A program made the translations under genes and the position numbers. From assembly GCF_000378245.1 (NCBI RefSeq), contig NZ_KB899495.1, positions 25,638 through 89,637 of the forward strand: a stretch of 64,000 nt of DNA. The letters are read 5' to 3'. Within the stretch, counting starts at the first letter, position 1, and every line of letters starts with the position of its first letter. This document shows positions 43,868 through 52,602 of this stretch, piece by piece. The stretch is from Aromatoleum toluclasticum ATCC 700605 (GTDB lineage Bacteria; Pseudomonadota; Gammaproteobacteria; Burkholderiales; Rhodocyclaceae). The notes under the pieces are model-generated. The model worked only from the letters and a program-made list of their open reading frames with translations, did not search any database and was not told the origin of the DNA.

Positions 43868-46000
43868 ATGTCCCGACGCAATGCCCCTGCCCTCGCCCGC
43901 CTGCTCGAACCCGCGTCGATCGCGATCGTCGGCGTCTCCCCGGACCCGCGCTCGCTCGGCGGCGCGGTGCTCGGCAATCTCGAACGCTTCGGTTACGCGG
44001 GCGACATCCACCTCGTGAGCCGCAGCAACGCCGAGGTGGGCGGACGGCGCTGCGTCGCGAGCGTCGACGCGCTGCCGCCCGGCATCGACGTCGCGGTACT
44101 GACGATTCCCGAAGCCGCGGTGCTCGACACGATCGCGGCGCTCGGCGCGCGCGGCGTCGGCGCCGCAATCGTGTTCGCGTCGGGCTACGCCGAAGCCGGC
44201 ACCGACGGCGCCGCGCGCCAGGACGCACTCACCGCGGCCGCGCGCCGCGCCGGCATCGCGCTCGCCGGACCCAACTGCATGGGACTCACGAACTACCGCG
44301 CCGGCATCCCGCTCACCTTCGAGTCTGTCGAACCCTACGCGCCGAGCCTCGGGTCGGACACACCCGGCGTGTCGATCGTCGCGCAGAGCGGCGCGATGGC
44401 CAACAACATCCGCGAGGCAATGATCGGGCGCGGCCTGCCGATCGTGCATTCAGCCTCGACCGGCAACGAGGCGGTGCTCGGCCTCGAAGACTACATGGAG
44501 TACTTCATCGCCGACCGCCACACGCGCGTCATCGCCGTCTATGCCGAGCAGATCCGCCGGCCGCTGCGCTTCCTCGAGCTCGCCGGCCGCGCACGCGCCG
44601 CGGGCAAGCCGATCGTCGTCGCGATGATCGGCCGCAGCGCCCGCGCGCGCGAGGCGGCGCAGTCGCACACCGGCGCACTGACCGGCGACTACGCGACCGC
44701 AGCCGCTCTACTCGGCGCCGAGGCGGTCGTCGTCGCGCCGACGATGGACGAGCTCTTCGACGTCGTGCCGCTGCTGCTGCGCCATCCGCAGCCCTCGCCC
44801 GCCGGGCCCGCGTTCGTCACCGGCTCGGGCGCGATGAAGAACGTCGCGCTCGACCTCGCGCAGGACCTCGGCCTCGAGCTGCCGACGCTCGCGCCCGCGA
44901 CCGTCGCCGCACTGAAGGCGGTGCTGCCCGACTATGCGGTCGCCGAGAACCCGCTCGACTACACGACGGCGTCGATGCGCGACCCGTCGCTGCTCGGCAC
45001 CGTCGTCGACATCGTCGCCGCCGACCCGAACTGCGGCAGCCTCGTCGTCGCGCAGATGGGAGGGTCCGAACTCGGGCAGCGCGACAAGGCGCGGTACATG
45101 GTGCCGGCGGTCGCGCACGCGGAAAAACCCGCGGCGCTCGCGATCATGGGCGACGATGGGCCGCTGTACCCGGTGCTGACCGACGCAGCGCGCGCGAGCG
45201 GCGTGCCCTTCTTCCGCTCGCCCGACCGCGCGATGCGCGCGCTGGCGCTCGTGAACCGCTACGCGCGTGCGCTGCAGCAGCGGCTCGCGATGGGCTCACC
45301 GGCCACGCTGCCGCCGATGCCCGCGGCGCGCGCGGCCTTCCCCGAAGGCGGCGTGATCGCCGAATACCGCGGCAAGGCCTGGCTCGCGCAGGCCGGCCTC
45401 GCCACCCCGGCCGGCGCGCTCGCGCGCGATTGCGACGAGGCGCTGCGCATCGCGCGCGGCCTCGGCTGGCCCGTCGTGCTCAAGGCGCAGGCGGCGGCGC
45501 TGCCGCACAAGAGCGATGCCGGCGGCGTCGCGGTGAACCTCGCCGACGAGGCCGCGCTGCGTGCGGCGTGGGCGCGGATGCACGAGGACGTCGCCCGCGC
45601 GCGCCCCGGCCTCGTGCTCGATGGTATCCTCGTCGAGAAGATGGGTGAGCGCGGACTCGAGCTCGTCGTCGGCGCGCGCCGCGACGCGCAGTGGGGCTCG
45701 GTCGTCGTCGTCGGCCTCGGAGGCATCTGGATCGAGGCCCTGCACGACGTGCGGCTGCTGCCGGCCGACGCCGACGAGGCGCAGGTCGTGCGCGAGCTCG
45801 CGCAGCTGAAGGCCGCTGCGTTGCTCGCTGGCGTGCGCGGCGCACCACCCGTCGACGTCGCCTCGGTCGCGCGCACCGTCGTCACAGTCGGCGCGCTAAT
45901 GCGCGCGATGCCCGAAATCCGCGAGATCGACATCAACCCGCTCGTCGCCTATCCGCAGGGCGCGCTCGCGCTCGACGCGCTGATCGTCTGCGACGCGTAG
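43868..46000 (+). CDS. NDP-forming acyl-CoA synthetase (copy 2)
   Basis: The 710-residue product has the same domain order as the copy at 12725-14848: CoA-binding (EPASIAIVGVSPDPRSLGG), succinyl-CoA-ligase-like domains (GPNCMGLTNYRAGIPLTFE, SHTGALTGDYATA) and ATP-grasp (WPVVLKAQAAALPHKSDAGGVA, IDINPLVAYP). Long identical stretches mark them as paralogues. It is 9 bases after the hydroxylase gene, so an aromatic acid or a ring-cleavage product is the likely substrate. A CoA ligase at the end of a gentisate-type operon is unusual. Confidence 0.88.
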   Translation: MSRRNAPALARLLEPASIAIVGVSPDPRSLGGAVLGNLERFGYAGDIHLVSRSNAEVGGRRCVASVDALPPGIDVAVLTIPEAAVLDTIAALGARGVGAAIVFASGYAEAGTDGAARQDALTAAARRAGIALAGPNCMGLTNYRAGIPLTFESVEPYAPSLGSDTPGVSIVAQSGAMANNIREAMIGRGLPIVHSASTGNEAVLGLEDYMEYFIADRHTRVIAVYAEQIRRPLRFLELAGRARAAGKPIVVAMIGRSARAREAAQSHTGALTGDYATAAALLGAEAVVVAPTMDELFDVVPLLLRHPQPSPAGPAFVTGSGAMKNVALDLAQDLGLELPTLAPATVAALKAVLPDYAVAENPLDYTTASMRDPSLLGTVVDIVAADPNCGSLVVAQMGGSELGQRDKARYMVPAVAHAEKPAALAIMGDDGPLYPVLTDAARASGVPFFRSPDRAMRALALVNRYARALQQRLAMGSPATLPPMPAARAAFPEGGVIAEYRGKAWLAQAGLATPAGALARDCDEALRIARGLGWPVVLKAQAAALPHKSDAGGVAVNLADEAALRAAWARMHEDVARARPGLVLDGILVEKMGERGLELVVGARRDAQWGSVVVVGLGGIWIEALHDVRLLPADADEAQVVRELAQLKAAALLAGVRGAPPVDVASVARTVVTVGALMRAMPEIREIDINPLVAYPQGALALDALIVCDA

Positions 46001-46228
46001 CGGGCGCCCGACATCGGCCGCGACGTCGCCGGACCTCGTCCACCCGCGCGCCCGCGCCTGCCACAGTGCCCGTTGCTCACCCGCTCGCAGTATCCTTCAT
46101 CCGGAGTCGCCCACACCCAGGCTTGCAATTTCATGGCCCTGCAAACCATCATCGCCGAGGTTTGACACCCGGAGCAATCCGGCCGCCGCGACGAGCGGCG
46201 CGCTTCCCGCGCCCACGGAGGACTCTTT

Positions 46229-47191
46229 TTGATCTTCGAAGACCTGCGGTCCTTTGTCGCCGTCGCGCGTCACGGCAGCTTTGCGCGCGCAGCGGCCAAC
46301 CTGTGCATCGCGCAGTCGGCGCTCAGTAAGCGCGTGCGGCGGCTCGAAACCCGGCTCGGCGAGCCGCTACTTGAACGGCAGGCACGCGGCGTCGTGCTCA
46401 CCGAGGTCGGCCAAGCCTTCGTCGTGCGGGCGCAGCGGCTCGTCGATGAGATGGAAGACCTCGAACGCAATTTGTCATCCTTCGTGCACGTGCCCACCGG
46501 CACAGTGCGCATCGCGCTGCCGCTGCGCACCTGCGGCCTGCTCGCGCCGCCCGTCATCGAGCGCTGCCTTGCCGAACTACCGCTAGTCGACGTGCAGGTC
46601 ATCGAAGGCACGACCGCGAAGGTGCATGGCGCGCTGATGCGCGGCGAAGCCGATCTCGCAATGACCTACATCCCGGAAGTCGGCGCCGGCTTCACCGTCG
46701 AGCCCTTCCTCGTCGAGCCGCTCTACCTCTTCGCGAGCGCCGACAAGGTCGAAGCCCAGTTCGGCGGCGAGGCCCCGCCCGCCGTCGCGCTCGCCGACCT
46801 CACCAGGCTGCCGCTAATCCTGCAGCGCAAGCCCGACGTCGTACGCGTGCTGATCGACCGTCTCGCCGCCGGCCACGGACTGCGCCCGAACATCATCTAC
46901 GAGGCCGAGGGCACAACCGTCATCTACGGCCTCGTCAAGCGCGGCATGGGCGTCACGGTCTTCAGCCTGAGCACCGGCTGGAGCGAAGCGGTCGAAGCCG
47001 GCACGATGGTCGCGATCCCGTTCGCGTCGCCGCTGGTGAACTGGAAGATGTACCTCGTGCACGCCCGCAAGGACATCGGAATGGTCGCGATAAACCGCGT
47101 GCGCGAAATCATGAAGCAAGAGCTCGACCGGCTACTCGGCAGCGGGGCGTGGCCGAACGCGCGGAGGATTGCCGAGGGGTTGTCTGGGTAG
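46229..47191 (+). CDS. LysR-family transcriptional regulator
   Basis: The 320-residue product has the LysR HTH (DLRSFVAVARHGSFARAAANLCIAQSALSKRVRRLETRLGEPLLERQARGVVLTEVGQAF) and a periplasmic-binding-like effector domain, with GLVKRGMGVTVFS near the hinge. The start is TTG 46229, supported by GGAGGACTC upstream and by the exact fit of the HTH beginning at residue 4. It is 228 bases after the synthetase gene and in the same direction; that gap shows no clear hairpin or second gene. It probably controls the preceding operon through a site near 40561. Confidence 0.9.
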   Translation: MIFEDLRSFVAVARHGSFARAAANLCIAQSALSKRVRRLETRLGEPLLERQARGVVLTEVGQAFVVRAQRLVDEMEDLERNLSSFVHVPTGTVRIALPLRTCGLLAPPVIERCLAELPLVDVQVIEGTTAKVHGALMRGEADLAMTYIPEVGAGFTVEPFLVEPLYLFASADKVEAQFGGEAPPAVALADLTRLPLILQRKPDVVRVLIDRLAAGHGLRPNIIYEAEGTTVIYGLVKRGMGVTVFSLSTGWSEAVEAGTMVAIPFASPLVNWKMYLVHARKDIGMVAINRVREIMKQELDRLLGSGAWPNARRIAEGLSG

Positions 47192-47343
47192 GGCGCCGCC
47201 CACATCAACCAACTCGTGCTCACCCCGATAGCACACACAGCTCGAAGATTTGCGCGGCTCGTCGACGCGGACCTGCCCCCGCTGCGCCTGCTCTCCGGGG
47301 CGAATCCGGCCGCTGGACCTGCCAGCAGCCGAGAACCGCCGCC

Positions 47344-48276
47344 CTACCGCCGCTGCGGCGTCAAATGCGTCCACACCGGCAGCCGCACCCCGGCGCGGAT
47401 CGTCGCGTATTTCATGAAGAAGTCGCCGATCGCCGAGCTCACGCCGAGGAGTGCCATCGCCCCGGCCGACAGCGGCCCGGTCAGCCCCGTGTACATGAGG
47501 TAGGCGGGCACGAAGAGCCCGAGCACGAGCGTGCCGCCGTAGAAATACACCGCGACGCGCCCGGCGAGCAGGTCGTGCACCGATCGCCTCGCGGCCTCAT
47601 TGCCGCTCGTCAGCGCGCCGTGGATCTCGAGCATGAAGAAGAGCGCGACGAGCACAGTGATGCCGCCCCACAGGGGCAGCAGCACCGCCGGGAGTTCGCC
47701 GGCGCCGCCGTCTGCGAGGGCGGTCACGAACAGCGCCGCCACGCCACCGCGCAGTGCGTACGCGACGTACAGTGCCGGATGGAGCGGCGAGTTCCAGAAC
47801 GGGATCGCCTTCGCCGACGTATAGACGAAGCCCATGTAACCCATCAGCACGACCATACCGACGAGTGCCATCGCGTAGCCAGCGTCGGCGAGCAGCGATT
47901 CGGAGCCCCACGGCGTGCCGGGAAGGTACTGCGGTGCGAGGTACAGCGCCGCGCCCGCGAGGAAGAGGCTCAGGCCAATGAAGCCGCGCGAGATCCACGA
48001 CGTCCTCGCACGCATCGACATGCGCCAGAAGCGGTCCGGCTTCCCGAGGAAGCCGAGGTGCGCGAGACCGCCGAGCGCGGCGAGCGCGAACGCTGCAACG
48101 AGGGCCGCCGGGCGGTCGAAGATCAGCGCGAACAACCACGCCCCCGCGGCGATGCCGACGACGAAGTGGCCGATGACGAGGAACAGCCCCCGCCCTTCGC
48201 CCCACTCCCGCTGCGGTCGCAGGTCCATGCGCAGATCGCTGAGCATCCGTTCGTACTTCACGCTTGCATGCGTCAT
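47344..48276 (-). CDS. NrfD/DmsC-type membrane anchor subunit of the molybdoenzyme
   Basis: The 310-residue protein has about eight hydrophobic helices (for example FLVIGHFVVGIAAGAWLFALIF, ALVGMVVLMGYMGFVY and GITVLVALFFMLEI). It belongs to the quinone-linked anchors of the complex iron-sulfur molybdoenzyme family. GKPDRFWRMSMRARTSWISRGF is the conserved loop after helix 2. It is 11 bases after the ferredoxin subunit gene. It should connect the cytoplasmic molybdoenzyme to the quinone pool and probably corresponds to PadD in the phenylacetyl-CoA oxidoreductase complex. Confidence 0.85.
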   Translation of the reverse strand: MTHASVKYERMLSDLRMDLRPQREWGEGRGLFLVIGHFVVGIAAGAWLFALIFDRPAALVAAFALAALGGLAHLGFLGKPDRFWRMSMRARTSWISRGFIGLSLFLAGAALYLAPQYLPGTPWGSESLLADAGYAMALVGMVVLMGYMGFVYTSAKAIPFWNSPLHPALYVAYALRGGVAALFVTALADGGAGELPAVLLPLWGGITVLVALFFMLEIHGALTSGNEAARRSVHDLLAGRVAVYFYGGTLVLGLFVPAYLMYTGLTGPLSAGAMALLGVSSAIGDFFMKYATIRAGVRLPVWTHLTPQRR

Positions 48277-48287
48277 CGCCACTCTCC

Positions 48288-48890
48288 TCACGCGGGCAGG
48301 TAATAGACCGAAGGCTTGGTGCCGAGCTCGGGGTGCAGCGGGAAGCCGCCGCGGTCCTTGATCAGCCGCGACACCTCGCTGTTGGGGTCGTCGAGGTCGC
48401 CGAAGTAGCGCGCGACCGCCGGGCAGTTCGCGACGCACGCGGGCTCTTTCCCGACGGCGAGCCGGTCGCGGCAGAAGTTGCACTTCATGACGACATCGGT
48501 CTGGTGTCGCGCGGTGCGCCGCTCCTCGTACGGAGTCGGGCCGTCCGGGAAGTAGTGTTGCGGCTTGTCGTTGAAGTAGCGGTTGCCGTAGGGGCAGGCC
48601 ATCATGCAGGAGCGGCAGCCGACACACATGTCGGGGTCGATATCGACGATGCCGTCCTCGGTCTTGAAGCTCGCACCGGTCGGGCACACCTCGACGCAGG
48701 GCGGCTCCTCGCAGTGGTTGCACAGCACCGGCAGGAAGAGCTGGCGCACGGTCGGGAACTGCCCCTCCTCGTGCTTCAGGAGCCGCGCGAAGAAGACGCC
48801 GGGCGGCGTGCCGTTCTCGGCCTTGCACGACAGCTGGCAGCCGTAGCACGCGATGCAGCGCTTGAGGTCGATCACCATTCCCCATCTCAT
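48288..48890 (-). CDS. Four-cluster ferredoxin subunit of the molybdoenzyme (PadC/PsrB-like)
   Basis: The 200-residue protein starts MRWGMVIDLKRCIACYGCQLSC and carries four cysteine groups: CIACYGCQLSC, CNHCEEPPCVEVCP, CVGCRSCMMACPYG and CNFCRDRLAVGKEPACVANCP. That is enough for four [4Fe-4S] clusters as in DmsB/PsrB. No Tat or Sec signal is present. Its ATG overlaps the stop of the large subunit by four bases. It passes electrons from the catalytic subunit to the NrfD-type anchor. Confidence 0.93.
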   Translation of the reverse strand: MRWGMVIDLKRCIACYGCQLSCKAENGTPPGVFFARLLKHEEGQFPTVRQLFLPVLCNHCEEPPCVEVCPTGASFKTEDGIVDIDPDMCVGCRSCMMACPYGNRYFNDKPQHYFPDGPTPYEERRTARHQTDVVMKCNFCRDRLAVGKEPACVANCPAVARYFGDLDDPNSEVSRLIKDRGGFPLHPELGTKPSVYYLPA

Positions 48891-51490
48891 TTGGCGTTCT
48901 CCTCGGCGAGCGTCACCCGGACCTTGGCGCACAGGTCGAGGTTGAGGTTGATCGGGCTCGAATGGTCCCAGTCGAGTTCGAGCAGCTCGTTGAAGAAGAC
49001 ACCCTTGCCCTTGGCGATCGGCATGCCGTCGCCCCAGTGGCCGGCGCAGGCGGCGACGCCGAGCCCTTCCGGGTGGATCGCCTCGGTCAGATGCACGCGC
49101 CCGGCGACCTTGCGCCCCTTCTCGTTCTCGACCCAGATCCGCGCGCCGTCCGTCAGCCCGTTCTTGCGGCCCGTCGTGGCGTTGATCGCGATCGTGTAGG
49201 AGAACGGGTCGAGCTGGGCGGCTTCGTCGAGCCAGGGGTTCTCGAGCGTGAAGCTGTTGGTATGCAGCACGTCGCGGTAATAGAACGCGTAGAAGTCGAA
49301 GCCCGGCTTCTGGCAGCAGTGCGACAGGCAGGGCAGGAAGTCGGGCAGCGGCTCGTAGTACTCGGGCGGCAGCTTGATGCCGCGCGGTGCGCCGATCGCG
49401 TCCATCTTCTCGAACACTGGGACGAGGAACTCCCAGTAGATCGGCACGCGTACGTCGGCGAACGGCCGCCAGTACACCTCCTCCGGCTTCTTCGGCCACT
49501 TGAGCACGCCGTGCTCCTTGAACCACTCCAAGCCGCGCTCGGGGCCGAAGTTGCACTTGAGCTCGGCGTCGCAGATCTCCTCGTAGCTGTAGCGGTGGTC
49601 GCCCTGCAGCCGGTACGGACCTTCGAGGTTCATCGCCGCGTTGTAGGCGGCGTTCATGTCGGCGCGGATGCCCAGCCGGTCGGAGAGTTCGAGCAGCACG
49701 TCCTGGAAGCGGCGCTGCTGGCCCTCGGGCGGCAGCACCGGCTGGCGGATCGGCCAGCACCATTCGCCCATGCCGCCGGGCAGGCTGAAGATGAACGGGT
49801 AGTTCGAGCGCGAGTCGAGCGTCTGTAGGTGGCCGCAGTCGGGCAGCACGATGTCGGCGAAGCGCGTGGTCTCGGTCTCGAAGAGGTCGATCGACACCAT
49901 GAACTTGTACTCGGCGAGCCCGCGCGCGACCGACTCGCGGTTGCCGATGCTCATCAGGAGGTTGGCGCCGAAATTGAGCATCGCCTCGGGGCGGTACGGC
50001 AGCTCGAACTTGTCCCACAGCGCCTCGCGGTCGTCCGAATCGAGGTACGGGGAATTGAGGCCCATGACGAAGAAGTCCTGCAGGCCGGGCTTCTGCGGCA
50101 GCCGCGGCTCGGCCACCGGGTACGGCTTGTGGTAGCCCATCCAGGTGCCGGCGATCATCAGCCCGTCGTCGTCGGGGTACGGCATGTAGGCGAGGCGCCC
50201 GGTCCCGGGATAGCCGTTGCTCGCGGGGTTGAAGCCGAGACAGGCGCCGACGACGTCGGCCGCGCCGACGAGCTGGTTCAGCAGGTCGATCGCGAAGAAG
50301 TTGTACACCGAGTTCATGTGCCCCTGCGAGCCGCGGAAGGCGATCGCAGCAACCGGGCGGTACGGCAGCGTCACGCCGTCGACGACGATCGTGCTGCCGA
50401 TCCGCGCCTCCTGCACGAACTCGCGCGCGAGGCGGCGGATGTTGGCCGCCGGCACCGTCGTGATCTTCTCGCCCCACTCCGGCGTGTGCTTGGCGAGGTG
50501 CTCGCGCAGCAGCGCGAACGCGGGCCGCGCGCATACGCCGCCGACGTCATACTCGCCGTCGAGCGCCATGTCGGCCGCGTCGACATCACCGAACGGGCGC
50601 GCGGCACCCGCCTTCAGATCCCAGACCGTGGGCTTGCCGGTCGCCGCATCGCGCACATAGCGCTTGTCGGGTCCGATCAGGTAGGGGGCGTTGGTCTTCG
50701 CCTGCAGGTAGGGCGCGTCGTACACACCGAGCTCGCGAACCATCACGTGGCACATCGCCAGCGCGAGCGCGCCGTCCGTACCCACCCGGAGCGGCACCCA
50801 TTCGGTCGCCTTCGCCGCGGCAAAGTTGCACATCGGGTCGACGACGACCATCTTCATGCCGCGCGCGCGCGCATCCGCCGCGAGCTTCATGTTCGAGCCC
50901 GACGCGTGCCCCGCGCCGTGGCCCTTCGAGGCGCCGAAATAGATCGCGTAGTTGCAGTGTTCGAAGTCAGGCACGATGGACCACGACGCGTGCATCAAGC
51001 CCGACAGCAGGTGTGCGCCGTTGCCGCAATGCAGGCCGCCGCCGGCCATCGACAGGTTCGGCGTACCGAAGGCCGCGGTGAAGGTCAGCATCGGCACCCG
51101 GCTCGCGGTCACCGTCGTCGTGCGCTGCACGATGAGCTTGCGCGGGTCGTCCTCGCGGATGCGTCGCAGCTGCGCGGCGATCTCGTCGAGCGCCTCCTCC
51201 CAGCCGATCTCTTCCCAGCGGGGATCCTCGTCCAGGCCCTTCTTCGGATTCGTGCGCCGCAGCGGCACGGTCAGACGGTTCGGGTCGTAGTGGGTCATGA
51301 TGCCGCTGACGCCCTTGCCGCACAGCCGGCCCTTGCCGATCGCACTGTCCGGGTTGCCTTCGATCTTCACGACCACGTCGTCGACGCGGTGTGCGAGGAT
51401 CGAACAGGACCCGTAACACAGCGCGCACGACGTCGGAATCCACTTGTCGTCGCGCACACCCCTGCTGCTGACGTCGCTCAAATCGGTCAT
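48887..51490 (-). CDS. Mo/W-bis-MGD oxidoreductase large subunit (copy 2, PadB-like complex)
   Basis: The 867-residue product has the [4Fe-4S] motif C22-x2-C-x3-C-x27-C57 and the probable metal ligand Cys155 in GGGLHCGNGAH. The bis-MGD segments match those of copy 1 throughout. There is no Tat signal, so the active site faces the cytoplasm where CoA esters occur. A large subunit of about 95 kDa with a ferredoxin and a membrane subunit matches phenylacetyl-CoA:acceptor oxidoreductase (PadBCD), which oxidises phenylacetyl-CoA to phenylglyoxylate. The exact acyl-CoA substrate is an inference. It starts 2 bases after the MoaD-like gene. Confidence 0.88.
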   Translation of the reverse strand: MTDLSDVSSRGVRDDKWIPTSCALCYGSCSILAHRVDDVVVKIEGNPDSAIGKGRLCGKGVSGIMTHYDPNRLTVPLRRTNPKKGLDEDPRWEEIGWEEALDEIAAQLRRIREDDPRKLIVQRTTTVTASRVPMLTFTAAFGTPNLSMAGGGLHCGNGAHLLSGLMHASWSIVPDFEHCNYAIYFGASKGHGAGHASGSNMKLAADARARGMKMVVVDPMCNFAAAKATEWVPLRVGTDGALALAMCHVMVRELGVYDAPYLQAKTNAPYLIGPDKRYVRDAATGKPTVWDLKAGAARPFGDVDAADMALDGEYDVGGVCARPAFALLREHLAKHTPEWGEKITTVPAANIRRLAREFVQEARIGSTIVVDGVTLPYRPVAAIAFRGSQGHMNSVYNFFAIDLLNQLVGAADVVGACLGFNPASNGYPGTGRLAYMPYPDDDGLMIAGTWMGYHKPYPVAEPRLPQKPGLQDFFVMGLNSPYLDSDDREALWDKFELPYRPEAMLNFGANLLMSIGNRESVARGLAEYKFMVSIDLFETETTRFADIVLPDCGHLQTLDSRSNYPFIFSLPGGMGEWCWPIRQPVLPPEGQQRRFQDVLLELSDRLGIRADMNAAYNAAMNLEGPYRLQGDHRYSYEEICDAELKCNFGPERGLEWFKEHGVLKWPKKPEEVYWRPFADVRVPIYWEFLVPVFEKMDAIGAPRGIKLPPEYYEPLPDFLPCLSHCCQKPGFDFYAFYYRDVLHTNSFTLENPWLDEAAQLDPFSYTIAINATTGRKNGLTDGARIWVENEKGRKVAGRVHLTEAIHPEGLGVAACAGHWGDGMPIAKGKGVFFNELLELDWDHSSPINLNLDLCAKVRVTLAEENAK

Positions 51491-51492
51491 CG

Positions 51493-51891
51493 CTAGCCTC
51501 CCTCGATTGCGGTGAGCAGAATCATTTCCGCCGTTGCGGGCACCGGCCCGCGATGGACGAGCCGCGAAGAATCGTCCACTTCGGCTCCATCGATGAACAC
51601 CCGGCAGTGCGGAAACTTGCGTCCTTCAGCATCCTGCACCCGCACCAGGAATTCATCGCCGAGCCGGCGTCCAAGTTCGCCGATCACCTCGTCGATCGAA
51701 AAGGGCGCGCCGAGCCGCAGCCGGATCGGCCGCTCGCCGGCCCGCTCCCCCAGCGCCCCGTAGAGCCAGACTTCGATGCTCGCGATCTCGCCGACATCCC
51801 CGCCCGGACCGTCGGGCCTGCGGGCGGTTTGGGCCGGCGTCTCTGGCGCGCACCGCGGCCGGGTGACGACGGCGTCCCATCGAACATTCAT
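51493..51891 (-). CDS. MoaD/ThiS-like ubiquitin-fold sulfur carrier (copy 2)
   Basis: The 132-residue product has an N-terminal extension starting MNVRWDAVV, a beta-grasp core (ASIEVWLYGALGERAGERPIRLRLG, IDEVIGELGRRLGDEFLVRV) and ends in Gly-Gly (LLTAIEGG). FPHCRVFIDGAEVDDSSRLV parallels the copy at 24075-24452. Typical MoaD proteins are only about 80 residues, so both copies carry an unusual extra N-terminal segment. ATG 51891 has GGAGGGTGCGCGA upstream. Its fixed place before a molybdoenzyme in both cassettes implies a dedicated sulfur-delivery or cofactor-modification role. Confidence 0.82.
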   Translation of the reverse strand: MNVRWDAVVTRPRCAPETPAQTARRPDGPGGDVGEIASIEVWLYGALGERAGERPIRLRLGAPFSIDEVIGELGRRLGDEFLVRVQDAEGRKFPHCRVFIDGAEVDDSSRLVHRGPVPATAEMILLTAIEGG

Positions 51892-51911
51892 TCGCGCACC
51901 CTCCGTAAATA

Positions 51912-51959
51912 ATCATACGTCTGATGATTAACCTTACTTTTATCGTGCCATTTTGTCAA
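51912..51959 (-). promoter_or_regulatory. Promoter and operator of molybdoenzyme operon 2
   Basis: On the minus strand, TTGACA (51954-51959) and TAAGGT (51931-51936) are 17 bases apart, followed directly by the palindrome TAATCATCAGACGTATGATTA (about 51910-51930). Its 19-base core matches the element at operon 1 at 17 of 19 positions. The operator covers the expected transcription start, 21 bases before the MoaD-like gene. Confidence 0.65.
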
Positions 51960-52284
51960 TGCCGACGCGAAATACAGACTCGATACGCATCGCAATCGCC
52001 GTTCGCAGTCCGCAGCTCTGGCGGGCCGGCTCTTCCACCATGAGCGACAGAGACCGCCTCGACACGGGAAGGCGCCGCTCGTGCGGCATCGCATCTCCGA
52101 AAAGCGATGTTCAGCTCTGCGGTGTCCGCGCGTATTGAATTTTGCCCCCCCGTGTTCGCCAAATTCTGACCCCGGGGGTTTAGCCGCTCATCATTGATTG
52201 GCTGTATTGAAGTGTCGTCGTATCGACCGAGGGGGAGGAAGCGGCGAAGGGCCTAGCCCGCAGCCGCTTCCTCCCCCTCGGGGC
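51960..52284. other. Non-coding stretch at the right border of the island
   Basis: No supported gene lies here. It contains a GC-rich hairpin (52227-52281) and, near 52153, TGTTCGCCAAATTCTGACCCC, which may be a transposon end because it lies just outside the decayed IS21 genes. That last point is weak because no matching opposite end was found. Confidence 0.35.
52227..52281. repeat. 19-base perfect inverted repeat next to istB
   Basis: CCGAGGGGGAGGAAGCGGC (52227-52245) and its exact complement (52263-52281) flank a 17-base loop that contains a smaller GGGC-CTA-GCCC stem. It abuts the stop of the istB fragment. It may be a terminator-like or recombination structure left by the insertion element. 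No T run follows on either strand. Confidence 0.6.
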
Positions 52285-52602
52285 TCAGAATGGCGCGTCC
52301 GGCTCCGCGGTCGCATCCAGGGACTCGACGGGCCGCGCCGCTCGGCTCACCTCGCGCGCTCGGACGCACGCCTTGGCCGTCTGACTGCTTTGCTGGAAAC
52401 GGACGGATTCGTTGCCCGTTTCCACGATGTGGCGATAGCGGATCGAACGCACATGCCGGTCGGTGACCTCGGCCTCGAGCAGACACTGCATGAGCCAGCC
52501 GGCCCTTTCGATGCCGACATCGCCTTCCGCGAGCAAGTCCTCGTAACGCTGGGCCATGCCGTGCAGACGCAGCGATTTCAGTTCGGCGACGATCTCACGC
52601 AT
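52285..52602 (-). pseudogene. istB: Truncated IS21-family istB (ATPase helper)
   Basis: The 105-residue frame begins MREIVAELKSLRLHGMAQRYEDLLAE and continues LMQCLLEAEVTDRHVRSIRYR, the N-terminal segment of IstB. Normal IstB proteins are about 250 residues with a Walker A motif (GxxGxGKT), which is absent, and the C-terminal 40 residues are unrelated. Its start overlaps the end of istA by 25 bases, the usual IS21 arrangement. The element cannot transpose by itself. Confidence 0.8.

Noticed and set aside
52228..52280. Integron attC site or CRISPR repeat
   Set aside because: There is only one copy, no array, no integrase or cas gene, and no attC-type core site at the base of the stem.
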